Source: Pseudomaricurvus alkylphenolicus | Lineage (GTDB): Bacteria; Pseudomonadota; Gammaproteobacteria; Pseudomonadales; Cellvibrionaceae | Direction: 5' to 3' | Assembly: GCF_011683955.1 (NCBI RefSeq) | Contig: NZ_JAAQPI010000001.1 | Location: 124,001 to 188,000 of the forward strand | DNA: 64,000 nucleotides | In this document: piece by piece, positions 42,621-51,269 of the stretch | Layout of the letters: each line of letters begins with the position of its first letter | Position numbering within the stretch: the stretch's first letter is position 1 | Notes under the pieces: model-generated | The model's input: the letters and a program-made list of their open reading frames with translations, nothing else | Told to the model about the DNA's origin: nothing | The model's database searches: none | Made by a program: the position numbers and the translations under genes

Positions 42621-43670
42621 TCAAGGATCAATGGATAAAGCCACAATCGACGGAAAACCATTTTCAACCTTTCGGGAGAAACCACCGTCATTGAGTACAT
42701 AAAGGATGTCGCGGTCTTCAAGTCTTTCACCAAAAACCGCTGCCGTTGGTCCTGCGAGATTAGATCGATGCTGATCTGCCACCAACTTGCACGCTTCACT
42801 CTGCTGCAATCGAACGACCGTGTTGAAGGGGTGAGTAGTCAAGTAGAGATGGCCTTGTTCGTCAATCGCAAAATCATCACCCGCAACACCTGTATCCCAG
42901 AGCTGCTCTCGTCCGGACTCTCCAGTTTCAAGCACGGGAATTTTAAGAATGTGCTGGTCCCAGGTATTGCTAAGATAGACATGGTTTTGATGGATCTTCA
43001 ACCCATTGGCCGTTGGCAGAGGCACATTTCGATTTGCCCCCGCCAACTGGCTTTCGTGCCAACGAACCGGGGCTTCCCCCTGAGGACTGACCTTCCAAAT
43101 CAGTCCTAGTGAAGAGTCAGCCACAAAGAGGTTTCCCTGACTGTCCATCGCCATACCATTAAGGGTCGCCTGCTCCGGGAATCTAGACCATAACTTACTG
43201 TTGCCCTTTCGATCAACTCGCCAGATGCCCCGCCATTGAGCATCAATGGCATTAACCGCAGCGTAGATTGCGGAGTCCCTTCCGACAACCATTCCCCCCA
43301 GTAATCCGTTAAACCGGGTGAGATCCGTCTTACCTACTGGCAACGTCGCCAGTAGGTTCCAGCTCCCGTCTCTACTAACCCGGATCAATTCACCCCGAGT
43401 AGCAGCCGTCACAACAAAATCACCATTTTTGAGAGCGACAAGACTCTCGTAGAGTTCAGGCATTTCAGCCGGCAACCGGATCACATTCGTGACCTGCGCG
43501 AAATCATTCGCGCAGGTCTTTGGCGCCAAAAATACCAGCAGCGCCTCAGTGGCCCACTCCGCCAGCAGCGAACGGGGTTGTATTGACGATGCTGTATACA
43601 ACCCCACCGCTCCCAGCAATACGCCTACAAGTAGCCATGTACGATAGTGCGCGGTTGCAGACTGATTCAT
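42621..43670 (-). CDS. SMP-30/gluconolactonase-like beta-propeller protein, membrane-anchored
   Basis: 349 residues from ATG 43670 (an adjacent GTG at 43673 is possible). One hydrophobic N-terminal helix (about residues 12-30) acts as signal or anchor. The rest is a six-bladed propeller like SMP-30/lactonases and strictosidine synthase: repeated blades such as SRDGSWNLLATL, DSQGNLFVADSSLGLIWKV and DEQGHLYLTTHPFNTVVRL. Such proteins hydrolyse lactones or bind small ligands. It is last in a five-gene operon with a Rieske oxygenase, so it may open a lactone formed after oxidation. Catalytic metal residues are not certain by eye. Confidence 0.8.
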   Translation of the reverse strand: MNQSATAHYRTWLLVGVLLGAVGLYTASSIQPRSLLAEWATEALLVFLAPKTCANDFAQVTNVIRLPAEMPELYESLVALKNGDFVVTAATRGELIRVSRDGSWNLLATLPVGKTDLTRFNGLLGGMVVGRDSAIYAAVNAIDAQWRGIWRVDRKGNSKLWSRFPEQATLNGMAMDSQGNLFVADSSLGLIWKVSPQGEAPVRWHESQLAGANRNVPLPTANGLKIHQNHVYLSNTWDQHILKIPVLETGESGREQLWDTGVAGDDFAIDEQGHLYLTTHPFNTVVRLQQSEACKLVADQHRSNLAGPTAAVFGERLEDRDILYVLNDGGFSRKVENGFPSIVALSIDP

Positions 43671-43690
43671 CACAGTGCCCTAGCGCTCGG

Positions 43691-46039
43691 TCAGAGGTAC
43701 CAAGCAAGCGAAACACCAACCTGCCTTGGCCTTGCATAGGTTGCCGTGGCAACGCCAAACGCAGGAACGGCGCCTGATTCGATGTACTTTCTATCGGCCA
43801 GGTTGATGCCAAAAATACTCAGTTCCCATTCGCCTGAAGCAGGTGATATTGAAATCCGGGAGTTAACCAGTCCCAGCGATTCTCGGGCGATAACCTCTGT
43901 ATTGGCGGAGTCGTTGTACATCTTATCGCCATAACTGTAGTCCAGATGCGCATCAAAATTATAGGCTGCGTTAAGCTGAGTCGAATAGTCCAGCGCCAAA
44001 GCCCCTTGGAATTTTGGAGACTTTTGCAGCTGAGCACCTTCGAACAATTCCGTCGAACCTTCGATGTCAGTGACCTCGGAGTCCATCCAACCGAAGCTGG
44101 CATTCATAGTCAGGCTCTCTGTCAGCAACAGCACGCCTTCGAACTCGAAGCCCTGTATTTCAGCTTCGCCGGCATTTTCGACGGGAAAAGCGGGCAGCCC
44201 GGATGGCAACAGTTTGGCAACGGTCAGTTGTATATCCGTGTAGCTTGTGTGGAACGCGGCCATATTGACCCGCAAGCGATTATCCAAAAGCTCCGATTTT
44301 ATTCCAATTTCTGTGGACAACACATACTCGGGTTTAAACGTCGTTACCTCTTCAAGGGTAATGCCACGACCGTTGAATCCTCCGCTTTTAAAACCCCGTG
44401 AAACTGAGCTGTAAATCATGGTGTCTTCGTTGGCCTGATATTCGATTCCGATACGACCGGAGACCGCTTCAAAGTCTTCATCAAAGCGACTGTAGGGCAG
44501 CAACAACTGATTTGACTCCGGATTGAATATCGTGGTGTCCATGGATTTAACATCACGAGTGTATCGTACTCCGGCGGTCAAACTCCATTTGTCCGAAAAG
44601 CGATAGGTACCTTGTGAGTATACGGCGGAGCTGTCATTGTCCGTACTCAGGTCACCTTGAAATACTGAGGAGAGCCGAGCATTGAGCGGATTCCCAACGC
44701 CTCCAGCACAGGCCATATCGGTTACGCCCGGTACGAATGGTCCAGGCGCGCAGAAAGGCGCAGCCTCTGGCGACAACGGCATTGAATAAGTCGGGAACGC
44801 TTCCACCAGATCGAACATTCCCTCACCGAAGGCCGCGAAATAATCGTCCTGTGCTTCCTCATGGAAATAATAAAGTCCAACAGCCCAGGTCAATGCGTCA
44901 TCGAAGGAAACTCCCGTTAATTGAAACTCCTGACTGTACTGAGACTGCGATGTATCGTTATAGCCCCTGGAAACGTTGTAACCGGTAGAATCGATATCGA
45001 TACCATAGTTTGCCTTCAGATCCCTGTAGGATGTGATCGAGCGAAATTGAATGTGATCAGACACTGCAACATCGGCAATAGCCGAAAATCCCCAAATCTC
45101 CGCTTCGTCTCCAGTGATGAAGTTCTGGTGGGCTTCGTCTCTGTCAGAGCTGACGAGTTCAGCGGTGATCGGTGTGCCGCCAAACATCGGATTGCCAAGC
45201 GTTGCGTTGTATAGTCCCAGTAGCCCATTGTCCGTGTCCACCGCGCGAACCACCGTCGGTGGAATGGTCTGATCAACTTTGCTGTAATCTGCACTGAGTC
45301 GAAGTTCGAAATCTTCGCTCAAACTTATCTTTGACTGTGCACGGAAAGTAATCTTGTCGATATCCCCCAATTCCTCGCCCGTAGAATCTGAATCTGCGTA
45401 GCCATCCCGCTGACGATAGTTCAGGGAAAACCTGGCCGCTGCGGCATCGCTGAGTGGCGTATTGATCATACCGTCAAACTCACGCTGGCGATTCTCTCCC
45501 AATGTGAACTTGGCCATAGCCTCCAGCTGATCGGACGGCTGCATGGTTTTCAGGCTCACCACTCCACCTATGGTATTGCGCCCATAAAGTGTCCCCTGGG
45601 GTCCTCTCAATACCTCGACCTGAGCCACATCATTGAGATCCAGCAACCCACCAATGGTTCGCCCAAGATAGACATCGTCTACGTAGAGCCCAACACCGGG
45701 TTCAGTAAATATGTTGAAATCGTTCAGACCCACCCCCCGAATGAACGCAGTAACGCTGGCAGCACTGCCACTGCCTCTGGCGGAGGAATCAATGGACATA
45801 TTAGGAATAAAGTTGTCCACTTCGGCAATGTCAGCAATAGACCGTCGCTCCAGAGCCTCCTTATCAATGGCGGAGATTGAAACCGGAGTTCGTTGCAGGG
45901 ATTCCTCGATTTTCCTCGCCGTAATTATTATCTCCTCCAGTACCAGACTCTCGTCACCGGCATTGGATAGAGCCGAAGAGCAGACCAGCGGGGCCAGCAT
46001 GCCGCCTAAAGCTGTTTTCCAAATTTTGGATTGATTCAT
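43691..46039 (-). CDS. TonB-dependent receptor in a Rieske-oxygenase operon
   Basis: 782 residues from the ATG at 46039, which has GGAG 8 bases upstream; the frame runs on to 46207 but has no signal peptide there. The mature part begins near ALSNAG, then LVLEEIIITARKIEESLQRTPVSIS, a plug with QVEVLRGPQGTLYGRNTIGG, and a barrel ending in VSLAWYL. It belongs to the large TonB receptor class seen next to aromatic and terpenoid degradation genes. Placed between the cupin and lactonase genes of one operon, it probably imports the compound the Rieske enzyme oxidises. Confidence 0.94.
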   Translation of the reverse strand: MNQSKIWKTALGGMLAPLVCSSALSNAGDESLVLEEIIITARKIEESLQRTPVSISAIDKEALERRSIADIAEVDNFIPNMSIDSSARGSGSAASVTAFIRGVGLNDFNIFTEPGVGLYVDDVYLGRTIGGLLDLNDVAQVEVLRGPQGTLYGRNTIGGVVSLKTMQPSDQLEAMAKFTLGENRQREFDGMINTPLSDAAAARFSLNYRQRDGYADSDSTGEELGDIDKITFRAQSKISLSEDFELRLSADYSKVDQTIPPTVVRAVDTDNGLLGLYNATLGNPMFGGTPITAELVSSDRDEAHQNFITGDEAEIWGFSAIADVAVSDHIQFRSITSYRDLKANYGIDIDSTGYNVSRGYNDTSQSQYSQEFQLTGVSFDDALTWAVGLYYFHEEAQDDYFAAFGEGMFDLVEAFPTYSMPLSPEAAPFCAPGPFVPGVTDMACAGGVGNPLNARLSSVFQGDLSTDNDSSAVYSQGTYRFSDKWSLTAGVRYTRDVKSMDTTIFNPESNQLLLPYSRFDEDFEAVSGRIGIEYQANEDTMIYSSVSRGFKSGGFNGRGITLEEVTTFKPEYVLSTEIGIKSELLDNRLRVNMAAFHTSYTDIQLTVAKLLPSGLPAFPVENAGEAEIQGFEFEGVLLLTESLTMNASFGWMDSEVTDIEGSTELFEGAQLQKSPKFQGALALDYSTQLNAAYNFDAHLDYSYGDKMYNDSANTEVIARESLGLVNSRISISPASGEWELSIFGINLADRKYIESGAVPAFGVATATYARPRQVGVSLAWYL

Positions 46040-46085
46040 GTAAGCTACTCCAGGCGACACCGTGGTCGCCCTGTTTTCGTTATTG

Positions 46086-46931
46086 TTAATCAGTGCCTGG
46101 AAACACCGGCAAACGGAAGACATAGAATTCAGAATCTGTCTCCGCCGTGAATTTTGCCCATTCCCCCGTATCAAGCTTGATAGCCGACTGACTTCGCCAG
46201 GATTCATGTTCTACCCTGCCGCTTCCATTAACTGCGTAGAGCAGATGCGGCTGCGACGTTGCTTTGAATAAATAGCTACAGCCTGCATTCAGTTTGAGCT
46301 GGCTGAGACCCAGTCCCGCCTCGTAAAATGAACCCAGCCGCCGACTCCAGCATCCTTGTACGCCAGGCACCGGCAGGTAGCGAAAGCGATCCGGTACCAT
46401 AATCACCGGCTCTGTAAATCGGGGCTCTACGTAGAGCGGTGGTGAGCCAAAATGATACTGCCAGATAGCTTCGTAACCATCCTGACTCTTGACCTGATCT
46501 TCAGAATCATTCGGGAAATATCGGCCATTGCGGAACTCGCCCATCTTCGCTAATTCGTCACCTCCATGACGAAGCTGCCTTGAGCTCATATAGCCCTGAC
46601 CCGATGGGCCAGCAACTTGCAGCAGGAGAACTTCGCAGTCCGGGCCACTCTTTTGAGTGTAAAAGGTTCCCTCACAAAAGTACCCCGCAGTCCCTGCCTT
46701 TTGAATCCGGCCCGGACTGAATCCGAACTCTCCGTTCAGGACAATACGAACCTGTTCGAAGTTGTGACGATGCTTTGGAGTCGTAAAGGCCTCGGTGGTT
46801 CTAACGAGCATGAGTGCATAGTTACCCTTCGAACCTTCTTCGCCGTCAAGCAGATAATCAAACTCAATGCCGCCATTTCTGTGTTGGGCCGCTCCACCCT
46901 TGGGGGCGGTTTCTCGATGTACAACCAGCAC
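46086..46931 (-). CDS. Two-domain cupin protein
   Basis: 281 residues, start GTG at 46931 with GGAG 8 bases before it. Two cupin-like halves can be traced: the first around TPKHRHNFEQVRIVLNGEF (a classic metal-binding HxH...E block), the second around LKLNAGCSYLFKATSQPHLLYAVNGSG, which has lost most metal ligands. It is probably a metal-dependent dioxygenase or isomerase of the cupin superfamily, or a ligand-binding protein. The operon position after the Rieske and GlcG genes suggests a role in the same pathway. No family name can be given. Confidence 0.75.
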   Translation of the reverse strand: MLVVHRETAPKGGAAQHRNGGIEFDYLLDGEEGSKGNYALMLVRTTEAFTTPKHRHNFEQVRIVLNGEFGFSPGRIQKAGTAGYFCEGTFYTQKSGPDCEVLLLQVAGPSGQGYMSSRQLRHGGDELAKMGEFRNGRYFPNDSEDQVKSQDGYEAIWQYHFGSPPLYVEPRFTEPVIMVPDRFRYLPVPGVQGCWSRRLGSFYEAGLGLSQLKLNAGCSYLFKATSQPHLLYAVNGSGRVEHESWRSQSAIKLDTGEWAKFTAETDSEFYVFRLPVFPGTD

Positions 46932-46945
46932 AGGTATCGCTCCTC

Positions 46946-47359
46946 TTAATCTTGATTGTTGTCACTGTCGACCGCGTACTGCGCAATTGCCTGATCCTGT
47001 GGATATAGGCCACCGGCCACTCCCAGAGCGCCTATGACAGCATCCCCTGCCATGATGGGAACACCACCGGGCAATAGATTAAGGTCAGTCTGGGAAAACA
47101 GTACCGTCTTGGCGAGATCGTCCCGGCTGATCTGATCGATTAACTCATGATTGGCCATTTTAAACGCGGAAACGGTTAACGCCTTCTTACGGGCGGCGTC
47201 CAGATTAACATTGTGAACACCATCGGCTTTGATGGAGCCCTTTGTATTGCCTTCTGAATCCACTATCACCGCTGCTACCGGGACGGATTGAGATTCAGAA
47301 GCTTCAATAGCACGCCCCAGGATAGTAAAAGCTTGACTGGCAGTTAGAGTGAGGTTCAT
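46946..47359 (-). CDS. GlcG/HbpS-family protein
   Basis: 137 residues, GlcG/HbpS fold. Features: LTLTASQAFTILGRAIEAS, PVAAVIVDSEGN, ARKKALTVSAFKM, and a C-terminal LPGGVPIMAGDAVIGALGVAGG typical of this family. Members bind heme or small molecules and often accompany ring-cleavage or oxygenase genes, with unclear function. It lies 32 bases after the Rieske gene and 14 bases before the cupin gene, so all three are co-transcribed. It has no secretion signal. Confidence 0.9.
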   Translation of the reverse strand: MNLTLTASQAFTILGRAIEASESQSVPVAAVIVDSEGNTKGSIKADGVHNVNLDAARKKALTVSAFKMANHELIDQISRDDLAKTVLFSQTDLNLLPGGVPIMAGDAVIGALGVAGGLYPQDQAIAQYAVDSDNNQD

Positions 47360-47391
47360 AGAAATTTTCTCCTGTTCAAAAATGTAAAAGA

Positions 47392-48423
47392 TTACTGCTG
47401 AGCAGCAGCAATATAGTCATTGCAAATCATGTCTTCGGCGACATTGGAGCGCGGATAGCGCATGGCGTATCGGAAAAAGAGCCCCAGTGCCTTGTCGGAA
47501 GCAGAGAGGTTATCCAGTCTCGGGCTAACGGACTGAAAGATGGGCTCGTCTTCTTTATTGAGTTGGTCACCAAAGTCCTGACACATTTTCAGGTGTTGCT
47601 GAATCATCTGTTCTTCGCCAGGCTTGTCCGTACTCTTCGGCGTTGCGGAAATATTAAACGTTATGGTTTTTGGCCCTTTTACCGCTAATCCGGTGGACAT
47701 CATAAATGTCTTTCGACCCATCATTTCGCTCGACAGCGAGATGCAATTGGTACCGTGCAACTTTACGGACTGACGGCTGTGCCCTAACCCCGGAAGCTTC
47801 ATCTCCTGCTCATAAGCTATGGTATGTTCACGAATATCAAATTGGTCAGGGGTGGTCTCAAACTTCGCACCGTGCAGAGAGATAAGGTGCTGGAGATCCA
47901 TGGTATTGGAGTAAAGCATGAATGGGTCCATCGGGCAGACGGCACCGCGCCTGACGTCAAACTCAAGCTCGTTATCTTCCATATCGAATTTGGGCAGATC
48001 ATACGCGGGCGTTGTGCCATTGTAGGCCCAAACAAGTCCATAACGCTCACCGCAGGCAAATTCAAACAGCTTGGCGGAAGGTGGCGGCTTATCCCCAACA
48101 GCGGTTTCGACACACTTACCGTTCTGGTCGTAACGCCATTCGTGGTAAGGGCACTTGAAAGAGAAGCCTTCTACCTTGGCGAGGCTCAAATCAACCCCCA
48201 AATGCCTGCAGTAAGCACTGAGGACGGAAACTTTGCCTTGTTCGTCCCGGAACACGATAACCTTACCGTTGAGAAACTCGAAACCCTTTACCTCACCGCT
48301 TGATACATCTGAGGACAGACATATGGGATACCAGCATTCATCGTAGCCCCCAATGCCCTGAGGGATAAATCGCTCACCCCTTTCTATTAAGCGGATATTC
48401 TTGATACTGTTGTCGGACGTCAT
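47392..48423 (-). CDS. Rieske non-heme iron oxygenase, catalytic subunit
   Basis: 343 residues, first gene of the operon. The Rieske cluster ligands are Cys72-x-His74 and Cys91-x2-His94 (YCRHLG and CPYHEW). The mononuclear iron site is Asp176/His179/His184 (NTMDLQHLISLHG). Length and layout fit one-subunit oxygenases such as KshA-like or O-demethylase types, which hydroxylate rings or remove methyl groups with electrons from a separate reductase. No reductase or ferredoxin gene is nearby. The start ATG at 48423 has a GGAGG-like site in front. AraC and TetR regulators are close by. Confidence 0.92.
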   Translation of the reverse strand: MTSDNSIKNIRLIERGERFIPQGIGGYDECWYPICLSSDVSSGEVKGFEFLNGKVIVFRDEQGKVSVLSAYCRHLGVDLSLAKVEGFSFKCPYHEWRYDQNGKCVETAVGDKPPPSAKLFEFACGERYGLVWAYNGTTPAYDLPKFDMEDNELEFDVRRGAVCPMDPFMLYSNTMDLQHLISLHGAKFETTPDQFDIREHTIAYEQEMKLPGLGHSRQSVKLHGTNCISLSSEMMGRKTFMMSTGLAVKGPKTITFNISATPKSTDKPGEEQMIQQHLKMCQDFGDQLNKEDEPIFQSVSPRLDNLSASDKALGLFFRYAMRYPRSNVAEDMICNDYIAAAQQ

Positions 48424-48512
48424 TATCGGCCTCCTTGGTTGATAAGCTATTCAAGCTGTTGCCGATATAAGACCACAATCAAGAACAACGAACATTGATC
48501 CCCAGCGCCAGC

Positions 48513-48522
48513 TATTGCAATA
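48513..48522. promoter_or_regulatory. Palindrome in the Rieske/AraC divergent promoter
   Basis: TATTGCAATA is a perfect 10-bp palindrome, 40 bases before the AraC start. A longer pair, TATCGGC (48424-48430) and GCCGATA (48461-48467), lies closer to the Rieske gene. They are candidates for AraC binding; sequence alone does not prove it. Confidence 0.3.
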
Positions 48523-48561
48523 ATGCGCCTGGGCATATGATCTAACCAGGGAGTAGCGGAC

Positions 48562-49518
48562 GTGGCGGAATTGCGACACCTATTCGAATCCATGGACACA
48601 GGCGAGAGCGAGTCCAGATACGCCACCTTTTGGCGTTATGCACAGAAGCACGTCAATGTCGTCAGGGGTGGCGATAATCACCTGTATCAATTTAAGTCCA
48701 GGGATGTGGGTCACTGGGCGGTTAATCTGGTGAAAGGATCCGGTTCCATATGGATTGAGTTTGACGAAGATCTGGCTGCCATGATGCCCGATACGGTTTC
48801 GCTGATTTATATGATGTCCGGATACGTTAGCATCGATACACCGACCAGCACTGACATTCCCCGCTGCAATGAAATCATGCTGTACCGACCTCATGAAGGT
48901 GGTCGATTGCATTTCTCCGGCGACTTTTCCTACTGCATGTTAATGATTCCGAAAGATGAACTATTGGACGATGAGCAGTATCTCGAAAGAAATATTGCCG
49001 TTTCCGCAGCCCAGGGGTTAGGCGCAATACTCGCCTCGACGTTGAGAGCTTTTGTAGAAGAGACCTTCAGACCAGGGACTCAGGCAGATATAGCAACCGC
49101 CCTGCCCTCGGTCAGGCAGCTTGTCAGCAACTGTTTTCAGCAGCACTCCATAGAAGCTTTGGCACGACAACCACCAATGGACCGCAATGCTAGAATCAAA
49201 TATTGGCTTGAACAGCATGCGAGGGAGCCGTCTGCCAGTATCGAACGTGCCGCCACTGAAACAGGAATGTCGGTCCGCTCACTGCAACGGGTATTGGCAG
49301 AACAACAAGACAGTTTCAAGAGGGCAATCTTGCGATATCGGCTGGATTATGCCGCCAGCAGACTAAGCGAACCTGACGGCTACGAACGCCCCCTTTCTGA
49401 AGTTTCGCTGGAGTGCGGATTTAACAGCGAAGCGCATTTCTCTCGTAGTTTTTCCAAGCATTTTGGAATCACACCCGGAAAATTCCGCAAGGAACATTGG
49501 AGCAAGAGAACACAATAG
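48562..49518 (+). CDS. AraC-family transcriptional regulator
   Basis: 318 residues, start GTG with GGGAG 8 bases upstream. The first ~190 residues are an AraC_binding_2-like sensing domain, and the last ~100 hold two helix-turn-helix units (ERAATETGMSVRSLQRVL, and LSEVSLECGFNSEAHFSRSFSKHFGITPGKFR, an unmistakable AraC end). It is divergent from the Rieske operon and most likely activates it when the substrate binds. Convergent TetR gene ends 2 bases away. Confidence 0.94.
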   Translation: MAELRHLFESMDTGESESRYATFWRYAQKHVNVVRGGDNHLYQFKSRDVGHWAVNLVKGSGSIWIEFDEDLAAMMPDTVSLIYMMSGYVSIDTPTSTDIPRCNEIMLYRPHEGGRLHFSGDFSYCMLMIPKDELLDDEQYLERNIAVSAAQGLGAILASTLRAFVEETFRPGTQADIATALPSVRQLVSNCFQQHSIEALARQPPMDRNARIKYWLEQHAREPSASIERAATETGMSVRSLQRVLAEQQDSFKRAILRYRLDYAASRLSEPDGYERPLSEVSLECGFNSEAHFSRSFSKHFGITPGKFRKEHWSKRTQ

Positions 49519-49519
49519 G

Positions 49520-50158
49520 TCATTTGGAATCACTGGTATCTGGCTGCAATAACTGTTTGCAGATCAGAACCACCATGCCGCAAGCTGCCTCCAGATCAAT
49601 GCTATCATCGACCAGATGCAGCATCCCTACCCCACGCAAGGTTCCAACAAAGGTGACTGCAAAGGCTTTCAGGTCGACATCGCTTTTGATCTCACCGCGG
49701 TTTTGTCCCGGTTTCAACAGCTCAACAATAGACTGACACACCCGCTGGTTATAAGTTTTGAACGCAGGCTGCAACTCACCCAGCGAATTAACGCTTTCAG
49801 CCATTAGGCGCCCTTGCGCCATAACAATATCGGATTTCGAACTCACACCTTCAAGATAAAGCCGAGAGAGTGCCTCCAGGGACTTCAAGCTTGACTCGGA
49901 ATGAGCTTCTGTGACCTCGGACAAGATTTCTGACCAGGCATCCAGGACTTTCATACACGTCATCTGCAGCAAATTGCTTTTGGAACCGAAGCGGTGATTG
50001 ACCAAACCCGGGCTGACGCCTGCCATCTTGGCAATATTCGCCAGTGTGAGTTTTCCTGCGCCGTCCCGGGCGATCACCTGGATGGCTGCCTCGTATAAAG
50101 CGTCTTCTGTCGCGGCAATCCTCTCTGCCTGGGTTCTCCGCCGCTGCTGCTCTGCCAT
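49520..50158 (-). CDS. TetR-family transcriptional regulator
   Basis: 212 residues. Helix-turn-helix LTLANIAKMAGVSPGLVNHRFGSKSNLL at the N-terminus; the rest is a helical ligand domain like BetI-type regulators (many Leu/Ser, KSDVDLKAFAVTFVGTLRG). The divergent SDR at 50293 shares a promoter region with a 9-bp inverted repeat (50210-50244), the probable operator of this protein. Whether it also controls the Rieske operon is unknown. Confidence 0.92.
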   Translation of the reverse strand: MAEQQRRRTQAERIAATEDALYEAAIQVIARDGAGKLTLANIAKMAGVSPGLVNHRFGSKSNLLQMTCMKVLDAWSEILSEVTEAHSESSLKSLEALSRLYLEGVSSKSDIVMAQGRLMAESVNSLGELQPAFKTYNQRVCQSIVELLKPGQNRGEIKSDVDLKAFAVTFVGTLRGVGMLHLVDDSIDLEAACGMVVLICKQLLQPDTSDSK

Positions 50159-50188
50159 CGGATGGTTTGCCTCTACTCATTGCTACTT

Positions 50189-50244
50189 TTGAAAAAGATA
50201 TTGTACAGGCATTTAATATGTTGTACAGTCAAACTTATTAAATG
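50189..50244 (+). promoter_or_regulatory. Promoter and operator between TetR and SDR genes
   Basis: TTGAAA (50189-50194), 17 bases, TTTAAT (50212-50217) is a good sigma-70 promoter for the SDR. CATTTAATA (50210-50218) and TATTAAATG (50236-50244) are perfect inverted repeats covering the -10 box. TTGTACAG is repeated at 50201-50208 and 50221-50228, 20 bases apart. TetR binding here would block transcription. Confidence 0.7.
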
Positions 50245-50292
50245 TGTATTTAATATATTCACTGGCAATCAGCTGCCTAATGAGGTTCCACA

Positions 50293-51192
50293 ATGAGTAA
50301 GGGCTTTACAGATCAGGATGTTCCACCACAGGCGGGAAAGGTTGCGCTAATTACCGGAGCAAATACCGGCTTGGGTTTTGAAGTAGCAAGGGTGCTAGCT
50401 GCGAAGGGAGCTGAAGTGCTTATCGCCTGCCGATCCGAATCCAAGGCCATGAACGCTATTGACCAGATTCAGCGAGAGTCACCCGGGGCCAAATTGCATT
50501 TCCAGCCTCTCGATCTGTCCAACCTGGCTTCAATCCGAGAAGCAGCTGTTCATCTGGCGGCCCTGCCCAGGCTGGATTTGCTGATCAATAATGCAGGAAT
50601 CATGATTCCACCCTATGAACTGACGGCTGACGGGTTTGAATCACAGTTTGGGGTAAACCACCTTGGTCCTTTTGCGCTCACCGGTTTATTGCTCGGCAAG
50701 TTAAACCGGACACCAGGCGCCAGGGTAGTTAACACCAGCAGTCTGGCGGGGCGCGACGGTCGAATTCTGTTTGAAGATATCAACGCAAAAACGGGATACG
50801 AAGCAATGGAGCGCTACCGAATGAGCAAACTGGCGAACCTGCTCTATTCCCTTGAGTTGAACCGACGCCTGAAAGCCACGGGCTCTCACTGCATATCAGT
50901 GGCCTGCCATCCGGGCATCGCTGACACAGAGCTGTCCAGGCACATGCCCGGCTGGTTCACCCTATTGACGCCACTGGTAAGGGCCCTGTTTAACACGCCG
51001 GCACAGGGGGCTTGGCCAACCCTTCAGGCCGCTACCGATCTGACGCTCAAGGGTGGCGAATACTGCGGTCCCTCACGCCGTAAACAGACATCCGGCCCCG
51101 CACGGGTTGTACCCTCTGGAAGGCACTCGCTGACCACTCTCAGGAAACTATGGGACCTGTCCGTAAAAATGACAGGTGTGGATTACTTGTAA
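50293..51192 (+). CDS. SDR-family oxidoreductase (retinol dehydrogenase-like)
   Basis: 299 residues. Standard SDR parts: TGANTGLG (cofactor), NNAGIM, NTSSLAG (catalytic Ser) and YRMSK (Tyr and Lys), with extended C-terminal helices as in retinol dehydrogenase-like or light-dependent protochlorophyllide-reductase-like SDRs. All catalytic residues are intact, unlike the SDR at 1343. The start has GAGG 7 bases before it. TetR-controlled; substrate unknown, perhaps an aldehyde or ketone. Confidence 0.93.
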   Translation: MSKGFTDQDVPPQAGKVALITGANTGLGFEVARVLAAKGAEVLIACRSESKAMNAIDQIQRESPGAKLHFQPLDLSNLASIREAAVHLAALPRLDLLINNAGIMIPPYELTADGFESQFGVNHLGPFALTGLLLGKLNRTPGARVVNTSSLAGRDGRILFEDINAKTGYEAMERYRMSKLANLLYSLELNRRLKATGSHCISVACHPGIADTELSRHMPGWFTLLTPLVRALFNTPAQGAWPTLQAATDLTLKGGEYCGPSRRKQTSGPARVVPSGRHSLTTLRKLWDLSVKMTGVDYL

Positions 51193-51269
51193 AGACTTGA
51201 CCCTGCTACATCAGGCGCGGCAGATACTGGTACAATACCCGGCTTTCCCATTTGCTCACAGCTCCATCA

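Noticed and set aside
46040-46207. N-terminal extension of the TonB receptor to 46207
   Set aside because: The extra 56 residues have no signal peptide and run through the ribosome site that serves the ATG at 46039.
47392-48423. Identification of the Rieske protein as the steroid 9-hydroxylase KshA
   Set aside because: Cluster ligands and length fit several one-subunit Rieske families. No reductase or steroid ring genes are nearby.
50172-50178. Single ACTCATT copy near the TetR gene at 49520
   Set aside because: Only one arm matches the regulon dyad and no partner arm is at the right spacing. AATGAGG at 50279 is likewise part of a ribosome site.
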